NCBI GenBank assembly: GCA_038522635.1
Contig: JBCBJZ010000012.1
Span: 1-42,242, forward strand
DNA: 42,242 nucleotides
From: JBCBJZ01 sp038522635
GTDB lineage: Bacteria; Pseudomonadota; Alphaproteobacteria; Rhizobiales; Hyphomicrobiaceae
Direction of reading: 5' to 3'
This document shows, one piece after another, positions 8,214 to 17,249 of the stretch. The notes under the pieces were generated by a model. The model saw only the letters and a list, made by a program, of their open reading frames with translations. It had not been told where the DNA came from and searched no databases. Numbering within the stretch: the stretch's first letter is position 1; each line of letters begins with the position of its first letter. A program made the position numbers and the translations under genes.

Positions 8214-8942
8214 TTATCGCGGCGTCGGTGGTGGCGTGGGCTGCGGCGTGTTCGAGCGGGCTTTGTCGTCCCCTTGGGACCGGGTCGGGTTGAAACCCTT
8301 GGCGTAGAGCGCCTGCGTGTTGCGCCTTGAGCGCAGCCCGAAGTGATCGACCCGGCGTGCCACCACCGAGAAGGGGACCGGCGCGATGCCTGCTCCCAAC
8401 AACCGCGATAACGGCCCAGGCTTGTTCTCGTAAGCCGTTGTTGCGTTGAGGCGGAAGCGGAACGTCCCCTTATCGGCGATCAGCTTTGGGAACCACTTTC
8501 CGGATGGATAAAACAAAAGCGTCTCAGAAAATGTCGAGCGGCCCGGCACGCTGATCGGTGCGAAGGACCGCTTGCGCGCCCGGGGATCTTTCGGGAACTC
8601 ACCGATGAAGGCGGCGTAGAACCGTTTGGTGACGCCTTCGTCGTTGGTGCCGATCAGTTCAAGCGCCATCACCGTGCCCGTGTTAGCCCCGTGGTTGGCG
8701 ATGGTGACGGGCAGCGCCATCACCTCCTGGTTGCCACCGCCATCGCGCGCGTAGTGCACCACTTGCGGCACGTACACTTCAAGTTGAGGCTGCTTGAGAA
8801 CGCTTTCGTAGAACGACCACGCTGAAAAGATCAGCGCGACCGCCGACAACACTGTGGCAAGGCGACCGCCCTGACCGACGTCTGCGTGTTCGACACCGGG
8901 ACCCAATTCATAAGGTTCGCGCGGGCTCGATCGACGGCGCAT
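8214..8942 (-). CDS. Membrane-anchored protein of unknown function
   Basis: A 242-residue protein. The ATG at 8942 is chosen because GGGGGGAGG lies five bases upstream, an exceptionally strong ribosome site; longer readings to 9053 lack one. Residues 28-49 form one membrane helix (LATVLSAVALIFSAWSFYESVL). The C-terminal part is predicted extracytoplasmic and beta-rich, with segments such as VMALPVTIANHGANTGTVMA and RSTFSETLLFYPSG that read like an immunoglobulin-like or accessory sandwich domain. The last 25 residues are proline- and threonine-rich. I do not recognise a named family. It follows xthA on the same strand with a 168-base gap, so co-transcription is possible but not required. Confidence 0.65.
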   Translation of the reverse strand: MRRRSSPREPYELGPGVEHADVGQGGRLATVLSAVALIFSAWSFYESVLKQPQLEVYVPQVVHYARDGGGNQEVMALPVTIANHGANTGTVMALELIGTNDEGVTKRFYAAFIGEFPKDPRARKRSFAPISVPGRSTFSETLLFYPSGKWFPKLIADKGTFRFRLNATTAYENKPGPLSRLLGAGIAPVPFSVVARRVDHFGLRSRRNTQALYAKGFNPTRSQGDDKARSNTPQPTPPPTPR

Positions 8943-9110
8943 CTTCGCCTCCCCCCTGGCCATGTCGAAGCGCGCTGCGCGAGAAACGCAGGCGCCCCGT
9001 TGCTCAATCCCGGAAGGAGCAGGGCCTGACCAGTGTGGCGAGCGTGCGGCCACGGTTTGTGCGTCGATGAGCCTAAGGGCTTAATATCGCGACCGGATTG
9101 GCCGGCGCGC

Positions 9111-9893
9111 TTACATCAGCGCGCACCACACGGGTACGTGATCCGACGGCTTTTCCCAACCGCGCACGTGCTTATCGATCCCGACGTCTGCAACGGCGTC
9201 CGCGGCTTGTGGCGACAACAGCAGGTGATCGATGCGGATGCCGTTGTTCTTCGGCCAGGCGCCAGCCTGGTAATCCCAGAAGGTGTAGACGCCTTCATGC
9301 GGCTCAACCGCGCGCACGGCCTCGGTGTAGCCAAGGCCGATGAGTTTGCGAAACGCGGCGCGGCTTTCAGGCTGGAACAACGCATCGTTATGCCAGGCGT
9401 CGGGGCGTGCGGCATCTTCGGGCTGCGGGATCACGTTGTAGTCGCCGGCGAGCACCACCCGCTCTTCATCGTCGAGCAGCCCCGCAGCATGCGCCTGCAA
9501 CCGCTCCATCCAGGCAAGCTTGTAGGTGAATTTGTCATCCCCGATGGGGTTGCCGTTCGGCAGATAGATCGAGGCGACCCGCAAAGGCCCGTGTTCATCG
9601 CTCACGATCGCCTCAAGGTAGCGGGCCTGCACATCGTCATCATCGCCCGGCAAGCCAGGCTTCACCTCGTCGAAAGGGCGCTTTGAGAGGATCGCGACGC
9701 CGTTAAAGCCCTTTTGCCCGTGCGTTGCGACGTTGTAGCCGAGCGCCTCGAACGCGTCGGCCGGGAACGCCTCATCGACGCTCTTGATCTCCTGCAGGCA
9801 GACGATGTCGGGGGCTTCCTCGTTGAGCCAGCGCTCAACCACCGGCAGGCGGGCCTTGATGCCGTTGATGTTCCAGGTCGCGATTGTGAGCAT
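9111..9893 (-). CDS. xthA: Exodeoxyribonuclease III (AP endonuclease)
   Basis: A 260-residue member of the exonuclease III/AP endonuclease family. It has ATWNINGIKAR at the N-terminus, the metal-binding Glu35 in CLQEIKS, AGDYNVIP with its catalytic Asp-Asn, RIDHLLLS, and the terminal SDHVPVW containing the catalytic histidine. Length matches E. coli Xth. The ATG at 9893 is right at the start of homology, so the extra 34 codons upstream are not used. The enzyme cleaves DNA at abasic sites and degrades 3' ends during base-excision repair in the cytoplasm. An xthA-erpA-dgt neighbourhood is common in Alphaproteobacteria. Confidence 0.95.
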   Translation of the reverse strand: MLTIATWNINGIKARLPVVERWLNEEAPDIVCLQEIKSVDEAFPADAFEALGYNVATHGQKGFNGVAILSKRPFDEVKPGLPGDDDDVQARYLEAIVSDEHGPLRVASIYLPNGNPIGDDKFTYKLAWMERLQAHAAGLLDDEERVVLAGDYNVIPQPEDAARPDAWHNDALFQPESRAAFRKLIGLGYTEAVRAVEPHEGVYTFWDYQAGAWPKNNGIRIDHLLLSPQAADAVADVGIDKHVRGWEKPSDHVPVWCALM

Positions 9894-10030
9894 AGGGGCC
9901 TTAAGGTCATTGTTCGCTGGCACGTGCACGTGCGCCGCTAGCAGCCTGTCTGAGCGGTGTTTTGCGCCGCCATGCTGAGGGCTGCCCGCCCGCAAACGAA
10001 GCGCATCACACCGCGCGTGGGCATACGCCG

Positions 10031-10045
10031 TTAACGCTGATTTAA
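10031..10045. promoter_or_regulatory. Perfect CtrA-type site TTAA-N7-TTAA
   Basis: TTAA at 10031-10034 and TTAA at 10042-10045 are separated by exactly seven bases (cgctgat). This is the full consensus for CtrA, the master cell-cycle and flagellar regulator of Alphaproteobacteria. It lies 70 bases before the ATG of the small membrane gene at 10116 and 138 bases before the xthA start on the other strand. In this GC-rich sequence TTAA is rare and I saw no other pair with this spacing. No binding data, so regulation is inferred. Confidence 0.5.
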
Positions 10046-10115
10046 GTCGGCACGTCTAACCTTGTCAGTGAGAGTGTTTCAACGTTCATTTCATCCGTCG
10101 TGCAGGTCTTGGTTC

Positions 10116-10475
10116 ATGACACTGTCACTTTATGAGGGCCGCAAGCGCCGCGACGATCGCCCATTGCTGGTGTTGATCATCGCCAACTGCATTTTTGCAG
10201 GTCTTGTGTTGTTTGCATGGACCGCCATCGCGTTGTTCGTGGCCGAACCGATTTCCTGGGCAACCTGGGCACCGTTGTCGTCGGGGTCACGACCGGAATT
10301 GTTCGAGTACCCGTTCGTCATGCTGTGGCTGATGCCGCTGGGTGGTGCAACGGCGGCTTGGATGACGAAATCAATTCAGGGTGTGCGCTGGGCGTATCTG
10401 TCGGCGATCGTGCCGATCCTGCTGCTGAGCATCACCTTTGGCTATTATTACATGGTGCCGCAGCAGTTCCATTAG
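10116..10475 (+). CDS. Small three-helix membrane protein of unknown function
   Basis: A 119-residue protein starting at ATG 10116. Three hydrophobic segments are visible: LLVLIIANCIFAGLVLFAW, FVMLWLMPLGGATAAWM and AYLSAIVPILLLSITFGYYYM. The first 15 residues are positively charged (GRKRRDD). There are no conserved polar motifs suggesting an enzyme or transporter. It is transcribed away from xthA and convergently with erpA. A perfect CtrA-type site sits 70 bases upstream, which makes cell-cycle control a reasonable hypothesis. The family is not recognised. Confidence 0.7.
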   Translation: MTLSLYEGRKRRDDRPLLVLIIANCIFAGLVLFAWTAIALFVAEPISWATWAPLSSGSRPELFEYPFVMLWLMPLGGATAAWMTKSIQGVRWAYLSAIVPILLLSITFGYYYMVPQQFH

Positions 10476-10564
10476 GCGTGCGTTGCCGCCGCCACCGCGC
10501 TGGCCGTACGGGGTCCATAACCGGCCGCGCCTGGCCCACGGGCTCCATGTCGAAGCATCCGGCG

Positions 10565-10948
10565 CTACATCGAAAAGCTGGTGCCACAGCCGCAGGCCGC
10601 CACCGCATTGGGGTTGGTGATCTTGAACGAGGCGCCGATCAGGTCATCGACGTAATCGATGACGGCGCCGCGCATGTATTCGACCGAAATCGCGTCCACC
10701 AGCACGGTGCCCCCATCGGCTTCCAACACGATGTCGTCGTTCTCGCGTTCCTGCACGAGATCGAACGTGTACTGGAACCCTGAGCAGCCGCCGCCTTCGA
10801 CGGCAATCCGCAAGGCGGTTCCCGACGGCTCGTTTGCGGCGATCTTCGCGACCTGCCGTCCAGCGCGGCTCGTCAGGCTCACGCCATCGAGGGTCGTGGC
10901 GGCCGTATCTTGGGACGCTTGTTCGTGAGATGCGAGTTGCTGCGACAT
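10565..10948 (-). CDS. erpA: Iron-sulfur cluster insertion protein ErpA
   Basis: A 127-residue A-type carrier protein of the HesB/IscA family. The three cluster-binding cysteines are present: Cys55 in GGGCSGFQY, and Cys119 and Cys121 in ACGCGTSFSM. IDYVDDLIGASFKITNPNA is also typical. A-type carriers pass Fe-S clusters from the SUF or ISC scaffold to apo-enzymes in the cytoplasm. The first 22 residues (Ser/Gln/Ala-rich) are an extension on the core domain. It is divergent from dgt with about 270 bases between the starts, which presumably contain both promoters; I could not identify a definite iron-regulatory box there. ErpA rather than IscA/SufA is favoured by the dgt-argS context. Confidence 0.92.
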   Translation of the reverse strand: MSQQLASHEQASQDTAATTLDGVSLTSRAGRQVAKIAANEPSGTALRIAVEGGGCSGFQYTFDLVQERENDDIVLEADGGTVLVDAISVEYMRGAVIDYVDDLIGASFKITNPNAVAACGCGTSFSM

Positions 10949-11217
10949 GAGCTGGGTGTTCCTGCAAGTTCGTGCTGGTCGATGGTGTTTGCACGCTTCA
11001 CCCGTATAGATAGACGCGCGCGAAGGGGTGTCAAACCGGCCGGACGTTGGCGTAGGTCACCACAAGGCTATCTCGGGGCTGTCTCAAGCCCACCTTAAGG
11101 CATAACGCGCTGGAGCCGGTTCCGCGCCACACCTTGTCATGAATCGCGGCTAAACCCGGGTAGAAGCGCGGCGAGGGTGACATACACTGCACAAGGCTTG
11201 CCGGAAGGAGGAGGGTG

Positions 11218-12432
11218 ATGAACGACCGCATTGGCGTACCGCCGCTCCCGCACCACGCGCTGGTCCGTGAAGCGACGCTCAGCCCTTTCGCGGTGCTCGC
11301 CAGCAAGACGCGCGGCCGGCAGATCAGCCAGCCCCCGTGCCCGATGCGCAGCCCCTATCAGCGCGACCGCGACCGGATCGTGCACGCGAGCGCTTTCCGC
11401 CGCCTGACCTACAAAACGCAGGTTTTCGTTTACCATGAGGGCGATCACTACCGCACCCGCATGACGCACTCGCTGGAGGTGGCGCAGATCGCAAGGGCGA
11501 TGGCGCGCTTGCTGCTGGTGGACGAGGACCTCGCCGAAGCGATCGCGCTTGCTCACGATCTGGGCCATACACCGTTCGGGCACGCCGGCGAGCGGGCACT
11601 CAACGCGGCAATGGCGCCGTTCGGCGGGTTTGACCACAACGCGCAGAGCCTGAAAGTCGTCACCGCGATCGAGAACCGTTATGCGGGCTTCGCCGGGCTC
11701 AACCTGTCGTGGGAGACGCTTGAGGGCCTCGTGAAGCACAACGGCCCGCTTGGCGCTGAAACAACCCCGCAGGCGATCACCGCCTTCGATGAAGTCTATC
11801 CGCTCGATCTTGCCACCTTCGCCTCGCTCGAAGCGCAGCTCGCTGCGGTGGCCGATGACATCGCCTACAACAATCACGATGTGGACGACGCCTTGCGCGC
11901 GGGCCTCATCACGATCGATGAGGTGCGCTGCGTGCCGCTGGTAGGTGCGCTGGTCGATCAGGTGGAGTCAGCCCATCGCGATCTGAGCCATGACAAGCTC
12001 ATCTATGAAGTGAACCGGCGGCTGATCACCCGGATGATCGATGATGTGGTGGCGCAGACCCGGCGACGGTTGGCCAAGCTCGAACCCGCAAGCGCGAACG
12101 ACATTCGTAACGCAGGCCGGCTTACGGCAACATTCTCTGGGCCGATGGCGCGCGATCTGGAAGCGTTACGGCGTTTTCTCTTCGAACGTGTCTACCGCCA
12201 TCCGCGCATCGTTTTGTTTCTGCGTGGCGCCGAGCGGATCGTTAGCGATCTGTTCGCACGCTATCTGGACGTCCCCGAAGATCTGGTGGGGCCATGGAAG
12301 TCGGCCGCCGCCTCATTAAAGGGTCGCGATGAGCGCGCGCATTTGATCAACGATTTCGTTGCCGGCATGACCGATCGCTTTGCGGTGAGCGAGCATCGCC
12401 GGCTGTTTGACGACACCCCGCAATTACGTTAG
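11218..12432 (+). CDS. dgt: Deoxyguanosinetriphosphate triphosphohydrolase-like protein
   Basis: A 404-residue HD-superfamily phosphohydrolase. The metal site is visible as RTRMTHSLEVAQIARAMAR (first histidine), then LAHDLGHTPFGHAGE with the His-Asp pair, and the later YNNHDVDDALRAG. It converts dNTPs to the deoxynucleoside plus triphosphate. Length fits the shorter dGTPase class 2 found in Alphaproteobacteria rather than the approximately 500-residue E. coli Dgt. A strong AGGAGG is six bases before ATG 11218, so the GTG at 11215 is not needed. argS follows after a 117-base gap containing a stem-loop. Confidence 0.94.
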   Translation: MNDRIGVPPLPHHALVREATLSPFAVLASKTRGRQISQPPCPMRSPYQRDRDRIVHASAFRRLTYKTQVFVYHEGDHYRTRMTHSLEVAQIARAMARLLLVDEDLAEAIALAHDLGHTPFGHAGERALNAAMAPFGGFDHNAQSLKVVTAIENRYAGFAGLNLSWETLEGLVKHNGPLGAETTPQAITAFDEVYPLDLATFASLEAQLAAVADDIAYNNHDVDDALRAGLITIDEVRCVPLVGALVDQVESAHRDLSHDKLIYEVNRRLITRMIDDVVAQTRRRLAKLEPASANDIRNAGRLTATFSGPMARDLEALRRFLFERVYRHPRIVLFLRGAERIVSDLFARYLDVPEDLVGPWKSAAASLKGRDERAHLINDFVAGMTDRFAVSEHRRLFDDTPQLR

Positions 12433-12442
12433 CGACCGCGCG

Positions 12443-12474
12443 CGCATCGTTAAGGGTGCAGGCACCCTGATGCG
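12443..12474 (+). other. Stem-loop between dgt and argS
   Basis: A nested hairpin. The outer arms are CGCATC (12443-12448) and GATGCG (12469-12474). The inner arms are AGGGTGC (12453-12459) and GCACCCT (12462-12468), with only two unpaired bases in the centre. There is no T-tract, so it is not a standard intrinsic terminator. It could stabilise the dgt message end or moderate read-through into argS. Confidence 0.4.
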
Positions 12475-12549
12475 GCGCTGTTCGCCGCCAAACCGCACGC
12501 CGCTACCAACCGCGAACGCGCACCCTCAGATCCCCCCTTCGGAGGCTCC

Positions 12550-14310
12550 ATGACCATCCATACCGAGGTGCGCGGCCACGTGCTTCAGGCGCTTGAAACG
12601 CTCAAGGCCGACGGCATGCTCGGGCCCGATGCGGATGTCGCCAACGTCAACGTGGAAGCGCCGAAGGACCCGACGCACGGCGATCTTGCGACCAATGCGG
12701 CGATGGTTCTGGCCAAGGCTGCCAAGCGCAAGCCGCGTGATATCGCCGAAGCGCTCGTGCCGTTGTTGCGGGACGTTGCGATGGTGGCGGCCGCCGATGT
12801 GGCAGGGCCGGGCTTCATCAACCTGACGCTTGATCCCGCCGCCTGGCAGGGCGTGGTCCGCGACGTTCTGAGCGCGGGCGATGCCTACGGTTGCCAATCC
12901 AGCGGCGAAGGCGTCGCGGTCAACGTAGAATACGTTTCGGCCAACCCGACGGGTCCCATGCATGTTGGCCACGGCCGCGGTGCCGTGTTCGGTGATGCGC
13001 TCGCCAACCTGCTCGCGTTCAACGGCTATGACGTCACGCGCGAATACTACATCAACGATGCCGGCGGTCAGATCGCCGTGCTCGCCCGCTCAGCACACCT
13101 GCGCTACCGCGAGGCGCTTGGCGAAGAGATCGGTGAGATCCCGCAAGGGCTTTACCCCGGCGACTATCTAAAGCCCGTTGGCGCAGCACTTGTGGAAGCT
13201 CACGGCGAGGCGCTGCGTGACATTCCCGAAGAGGACTGGCGCGGACCGGTCGCATCCTGTGCCATCGAGATGATGATGGCGCAGATCAAACGCGATCTGG
13301 CCGCGCTCAACATTCACCATGATGTGTTCTTTTCCGAAGCTTCGCTCAACGCGAACGGGCGCGACCGGGTGCGTGAGGCCATGGATGCGCTTGACGCCAA
13401 GGGTTTGCTCTACGAGGGCCGCCTGCCGCCGCCCAAGGGCGAGCCACCCGACGATTGGGAAGACCGCGAGCAAACGCTTTTCCGCTCGACTGACTTTGGC
13501 GATGACGTCGACCGTGCGCTGTTGAAATCGGACGGCAGCTACACCTATTTCGCGGGTGACGTCGCCTACCATTTCGACAAGTTGGAGCGCGGCTTCACCA
13601 CCCTCATCAACGTCTTCGGCGCTGACCATGCCGGCTACATCAAGCGGCTCACGTCGGTCGTGAAAGCGCTCTCCGATGAGCGAGCGACGCTCGACATCAA
13701 GGTCTGTCAGCTTGTCAATCTGTTGCGCGATGGTGTGCCCGTTAAGATGGGCAAACGTAGCGGCACGTTCGTGACCCTGGCCGATGTCGTCGACGAAGTG
13801 GGCGCCGATCCGGTGCGCTTCATGATGCTGTTCAGGCGGAATGCGGCCGCACTTGATTTCGACTTCGCCAAAGTCACCGAGCGTAGCAAGGATAACCCGG
13901 TCTTCTACGTGCAGTATGCGCATGCGCGCACATTCTCATCGTTCCGCAACGCGCAGGAGGCGTTCGCTCATCTCGATGCGACGAGCGCGGCGGTTCTTGA
14001 GGCCGATCTTAGTTTGCTGAACGATGCGGGCGAAATCGATCTGATGCGCCGCATGGCTGATTTCCCAAAACTGATCGCCGAGGCGGCTGTGGCCAGGGAG
14101 CCGCACCGGATCGCGTTCTATCTCTATGACTTAGCGGCGGCCTTTCACGCGCAGTGGGCGCGAGGCAACGATTCGCCACATTTGCGGATCATACAACCGG
14201 ATGAAGAAGAGCTGACCGCAGCGCGGCTTGCCCTCGTTTTGAGCCTCCGCCACGTGCTTTCAACGGGATTGCGCCTTCTGGGCGTGCATGCGCCTGAAGA
14301 GTTGCGGTAG
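12550..14310 (+). CDS. argS: Arginyl-tRNA synthetase
   Basis: A 586-residue class I synthetase. The HIGH-type motif appears as NPTGPMHVGHGRGAVFGD near residue 134, and the KMSKS equivalent as KMGKRSG near residue 400. The N-terminal 110 residues match the Arg-tRNA N-domain (DVANVNVEAPKDPTHGDLATNAAMVLAKAAK). The C-terminal DALR anticodon-binding helix bundle ends in LRLLGVHAPEELR. The start at ATG 12550 has GGAGG immediately upstream. It attaches arginine to tRNA-Arg in the cytoplasm. The SPOR-domain gene that follows is the usual alphaproteobacterial neighbour. Confidence 0.97.
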   Translation: MTIHTEVRGHVLQALETLKADGMLGPDADVANVNVEAPKDPTHGDLATNAAMVLAKAAKRKPRDIAEALVPLLRDVAMVAAADVAGPGFINLTLDPAAWQGVVRDVLSAGDAYGCQSSGEGVAVNVEYVSANPTGPMHVGHGRGAVFGDALANLLAFNGYDVTREYYINDAGGQIAVLARSAHLRYREALGEEIGEIPQGLYPGDYLKPVGAALVEAHGEALRDIPEEDWRGPVASCAIEMMMAQIKRDLAALNIHHDVFFSEASLNANGRDRVREAMDALDAKGLLYEGRLPPPKGEPPDDWEDREQTLFRSTDFGDDVDRALLKSDGSYTYFAGDVAYHFDKLERGFTTLINVFGADHAGYIKRLTSVVKALSDERATLDIKVCQLVNLLRDGVPVKMGKRSGTFVTLADVVDEVGADPVRFMMLFRRNAAALDFDFAKVTERSKDNPVFYVQYAHARTFSSFRNAQEAFAHLDATSAAVLEADLSLLNDAGEIDLMRRMADFPKLIAEAAVAREPHRIAFYLYDLAAAFHAQWARGNDSPHLRIIQPDEEELTAARLALVLSLRHVLSTGLRLLGVHAPEELR

Positions 14311-14646
14311 GTTGACGGTGATTCCGGCACAGCAAAGATGCTTTCGGGGCTGAAAGTGTTGGGTGCGCAGGGCTTATCGGGTGTGCCGGGGCAGGTGCGT
14401 CGGATCCGTGGGGTACTCTGGTGGGATACCCTTCGGGCTTCATTGGGCCGCAGCCCTGGTGGGGCCAGGCAGTTGGGTGCATTGGGCTCGATCCGGTCGC
14501 GCACGGGGCCTAAGCCTGAGGCGCACGGGGCTGAAGCCGGGCAGAACGTTCGGGATACGAGGGCTGGCGCGTGACGACGCGGACCACACGCCCTCCAGGT
14601 GGGCAGAAGATGCGCGACAATGGACGCGCGCAAGGGGACCGTCGCC
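14311..14646. other. Intergenic region between argS and SPOR-domain gene
   Basis: 336 bases with no gene I can support. An open frame at 14338-14574 has no ribosome site, a composition dominated by Gly, Arg and Ser, and no recognisable motif. The phrase GCGCACGGGG recurs at 14498 and 14521. A promoter for the SPOR gene may lie here but I cannot place it. Confidence 0.35.
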
Positions 14647-17040
14647 ATGGCGCACTCAAGCGATCACGACAATCGGGACAATCAGGACCCCCGCCGTTTC
14701 GATCCGCGGTTTGATCCTCAGGCGTTCGGTGCCGCACCTGCTGGGCAAGCGTCCCCGCATGGCCATTTGCCACTGGGGCACGGTCAGCCCGCACCGCACG
14801 AGCCGCAGTTCGATCCCCGCACCGGTCAATCGGCACCGGTCTCGCATCCCCATCACGGTGCCGGCGACCATCCGCTGAGCGCGCATCAGGCAGCCTTTCC
14901 GCCGCAAGGTGGCGCGGCCCTCCATGATCCCCGCGGTGCACCCAACGCTCAAACGGCGCAACCGCAGCAACAAGCGCCTCAGTACACGCAAAGTCCTTTC
15001 CCGGCGCCTGCGCAGGAGCCGGCCTACCACATGCCGCAGCGTCCGCTCGATCAGGCGCCGCTGGCGCCTCAAGCTGCTTACGATGCGCAGGATGATGAGC
15101 CAACGCGGCAACCGCGCATTCAGGCCGGATACGCTGGTCAGGAGATGGGGCATCCCGGGTTGGCACAGCCTCACGCGCCCGCCGACCAGGGCAGCGCACC
15201 GTCGTCCGCGGCCGAAGGGTTGAGCAACCTTGAGCGTTTGGCCGAATTGCGCCGCCAGGTGGAGCGCGCCGGCACGGGGCGCCCCGGTTTGAGCAGCGGT
15301 GGTGTTGCCGCGCCGCATGCCCAGCAGGGGTTTGGCGGCCAGAGCGCAGACCACGGCGGGGTCGGTGGGGCTTTCGACCCTCATGCCGCACAACCGCATC
15401 AGGCGCCGCCGTCGCCAAACGCCGCACCGCAGTTCGGCGCTGCTAGCGCAGCCGATCCGGCAACCGGTGTGCCCCAGGGCCAGAGGTACGCGCCCGCCGG
15501 CTACAACGTCGCCGATGCGGTTGCAGACGGTGGCTATCGGCAGGCGGCTTCGCATTTGCCGGCAGCCTCGCACTTGCAGACGGGGGCCCCTTCAGGGCAA
15601 GCGCCGGCCAGCTACAGCTATGCAGACCAGGGCTACGGCGCCGCCCCTGGTCAAGCGGGCCACGCCGCACCGGGGCATCCGCAAAGCGACCCTGCGCTCT
15701 ACAACTTCGGCAACTATGACGCGGATCGCGTGCCAGCCTTCACGCACGATCCTCAAGCCTATGATCCGAACGCGGCGCGCGCCCCTGACGCAGGCCACGA
15801 TCCCCATGGGTTCGGCCAGGCACCACAACTTGACCCGACAACGGCACCGCCGCACACGCACGTTGGTCATGCCGGTCTTGCCGGCCATTCGGGTTTAGGC
15901 AGTCATCCCAATGAGGGCGCCCACGCACCGCATGACGAGCACTTTGATGCGCCGCAATGGCAGCACGAAAGCGCCCCCGTGCAGCCCGCCTTCACAGATC
16001 CAAGCGCCTTTAACGACCCGCACTACGGTCAGGACCCGCAAGATCCGTACGCCCAGCCTGGTGGCCAGGCGCTCGTTCACGACGAACAGGCGCCGGACGG
16101 CGGGGGTCGCAAGCGCGGTCTGCTGATCGCTGCAGCGGTGGCAGGCGCGGTGGTGATCGGCTCGGGCCTCGCTTACGGGTTTTCCTTTCTAGGCGATGGC
16201 AAAACCGGCAAACCGCTCAACATCCAAGCCGATGGCCGACCGGTGAAACAAAAGCCGCGCGACCCCGGTGGTCGCCAGTTCGCGAACCCGGACAAGAAGT
16301 TCAATCAACGCCTTGGCGATGGAAGCGCGCGCCAGGTCCGCGTCGCAAGCGCCAACGGGGTGCCGCCGTCAGCCGAGCGTGAGATCGCTTCGACGCCGCG
16401 GCGGGTGGCAACGATCCCGATCAGCCCGCGCGGGGCACGGCCGACCCCGCCCGCGCAGGCTGACCAGCCGACGACGAGCAGCCCCGATGCGCCCTTGGTG
16501 GTGCCGGGCGTTTCGATTGACCAGGTGCTTGCGCCGCAGCGCGGAGCCGCAAAGCCGCCGCGCGCGCAACAGCTCCCGGCAGCACAGCCCTTGACGCCGC
16601 AGAATGTGCGGCCGCGCCGTTTGCCAGCACAGCCTGTTCGTCAGCTGACCCCGCAGCGGGTGCAGCCGCCTCGCACGGTGCCGCGTGCCAAGCCGATCGA
16701 CACAGCAACCCTGCGCCCGCGAGCGCAGCCCAAGCCGCCTGCGCGCACACGCACCCGACCCGCACCGCGGGTGCCGGCGGGCGGCGCCAACGGTTACGTG
16801 GCCTGGGTTGCCTCCTCGAAGGACAAGCTGCGGGCACTCGCGCAGTTCGCCAACATGCAGCAACGCTATGGGGCTGTGATGGCGGGCCGGCAGCCGGACA
16901 TCCAGGAAGCTGATCTTGGCAGCCGCGGCAAGTGGTACCGCTTGCGCATCGGGCCACCTGGCTCACGCGCTGCAACAGCGTCACTCTGCCAAAAACTGAT
17001 CGGCAAGGGCGTGAAATCCTGTTTCGTCCGCGCCTACTGA
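14647..17040 (+). CDS. SPOR-domain peptidoglycan-binding protein with long disordered cytoplasmic region
   Basis: A 797-residue bitopic membrane protein. Residues 1 to about 485 are low-complexity and very rich in Ala, Pro, Gln, His, Gly and Asp. A single membrane helix follows (GLLIAAAVAGAVVIGSGLAYGF, about 491-512). Next comes a Pro/Arg-rich periplasmic linker, and residues about 715-797 form the SPOR domain (GYVAWVASSKDK, LGSRGKWYRLRIGPPGSRAAA-like, and the ending GVKSCFVRAY). SPOR domains bind denuded glycan strands at the division septum. ATG 14647 has AAGGGG nine bases upstream; ATG 14620 would add nine residues. Position between argS and nagZ is typical for the class. The cytoplasmic region is longer than I would expect for this locus. 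The SPOR call is firm; the role of the tail is unknown. Confidence 0.88.
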   Translation: MAHSSDHDNRDNQDPRRFDPRFDPQAFGAAPAGQASPHGHLPLGHGQPAPHEPQFDPRTGQSAPVSHPHHGAGDHPLSAHQAAFPPQGGAALHDPRGAPNAQTAQPQQQAPQYTQSPFPAPAQEPAYHMPQRPLDQAPLAPQAAYDAQDDEPTRQPRIQAGYAGQEMGHPGLAQPHAPADQGSAPSSAAEGLSNLERLAELRRQVERAGTGRPGLSSGGVAAPHAQQGFGGQSADHGGVGGAFDPHAAQPHQAPPSPNAAPQFGAASAADPATGVPQGQRYAPAGYNVADAVADGGYRQAASHLPAASHLQTGAPSGQAPASYSYADQGYGAAPGQAGHAAPGHPQSDPALYNFGNYDADRVPAFTHDPQAYDPNAARAPDAGHDPHGFGQAPQLDPTTAPPHTHVGHAGLAGHSGLGSHPNEGAHAPHDEHFDAPQWQHESAPVQPAFTDPSAFNDPHYGQDPQDPYAQPGGQALVHDEQAPDGGGRKRGLLIAAAVAGAVVIGSGLAYGFSFLGDGKTGKPLNIQADGRPVKQKPRDPGGRQFANPDKKFNQRLGDGSARQVRVASANGVPPSAEREIASTPRRVATIPISPRGARPTPPAQADQPTTSSPDAPLVVPGVSIDQVLAPQRGAAKPPRAQQLPAAQPLTPQNVRPRRLPAQPVRQLTPQRVQPPRTVPRAKPIDTATLRPRAQPKPPARTRTRPAPRVPAGGANGYVAWVASSKDKLRALAQFANMQQRYGAVMAGRQPDIQEADLGSRGKWYRLRIGPPGSRAATASLCQKLIGKGVKSCFVRAY

Positions 17041-17249
17041 CGCGGCGAGACGGGAGCGGCAAGGTCGGCCTGTTGCGGCGACTTGCGCGTGCTGCAGGTG
17101 AGGCGACCAACAGTTGGGCATGCCCGTGAAGGGTGCTTTGCGAGACACGATCACGTGATGCCTTCAGCATTATACGATGCGTGGTGCAACAGGGCGCATC
17201 GGCCCGCATTTGTCTTCCACATGCCGTCATCCGCATGGCGGTTACACGC

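Noticed and set aside
12443..12474. Intrinsic terminator between dgt and argS
   Set aside because: The stem is good but no T-tract follows, so it is listed only as a stem-loop.
14338..14574. 78-codon frame between argS and the SPOR gene
   Set aside because: No ribosome site, Gly/Arg/Ser-biased composition expected from random high-GC sequence, no recognisable domain.
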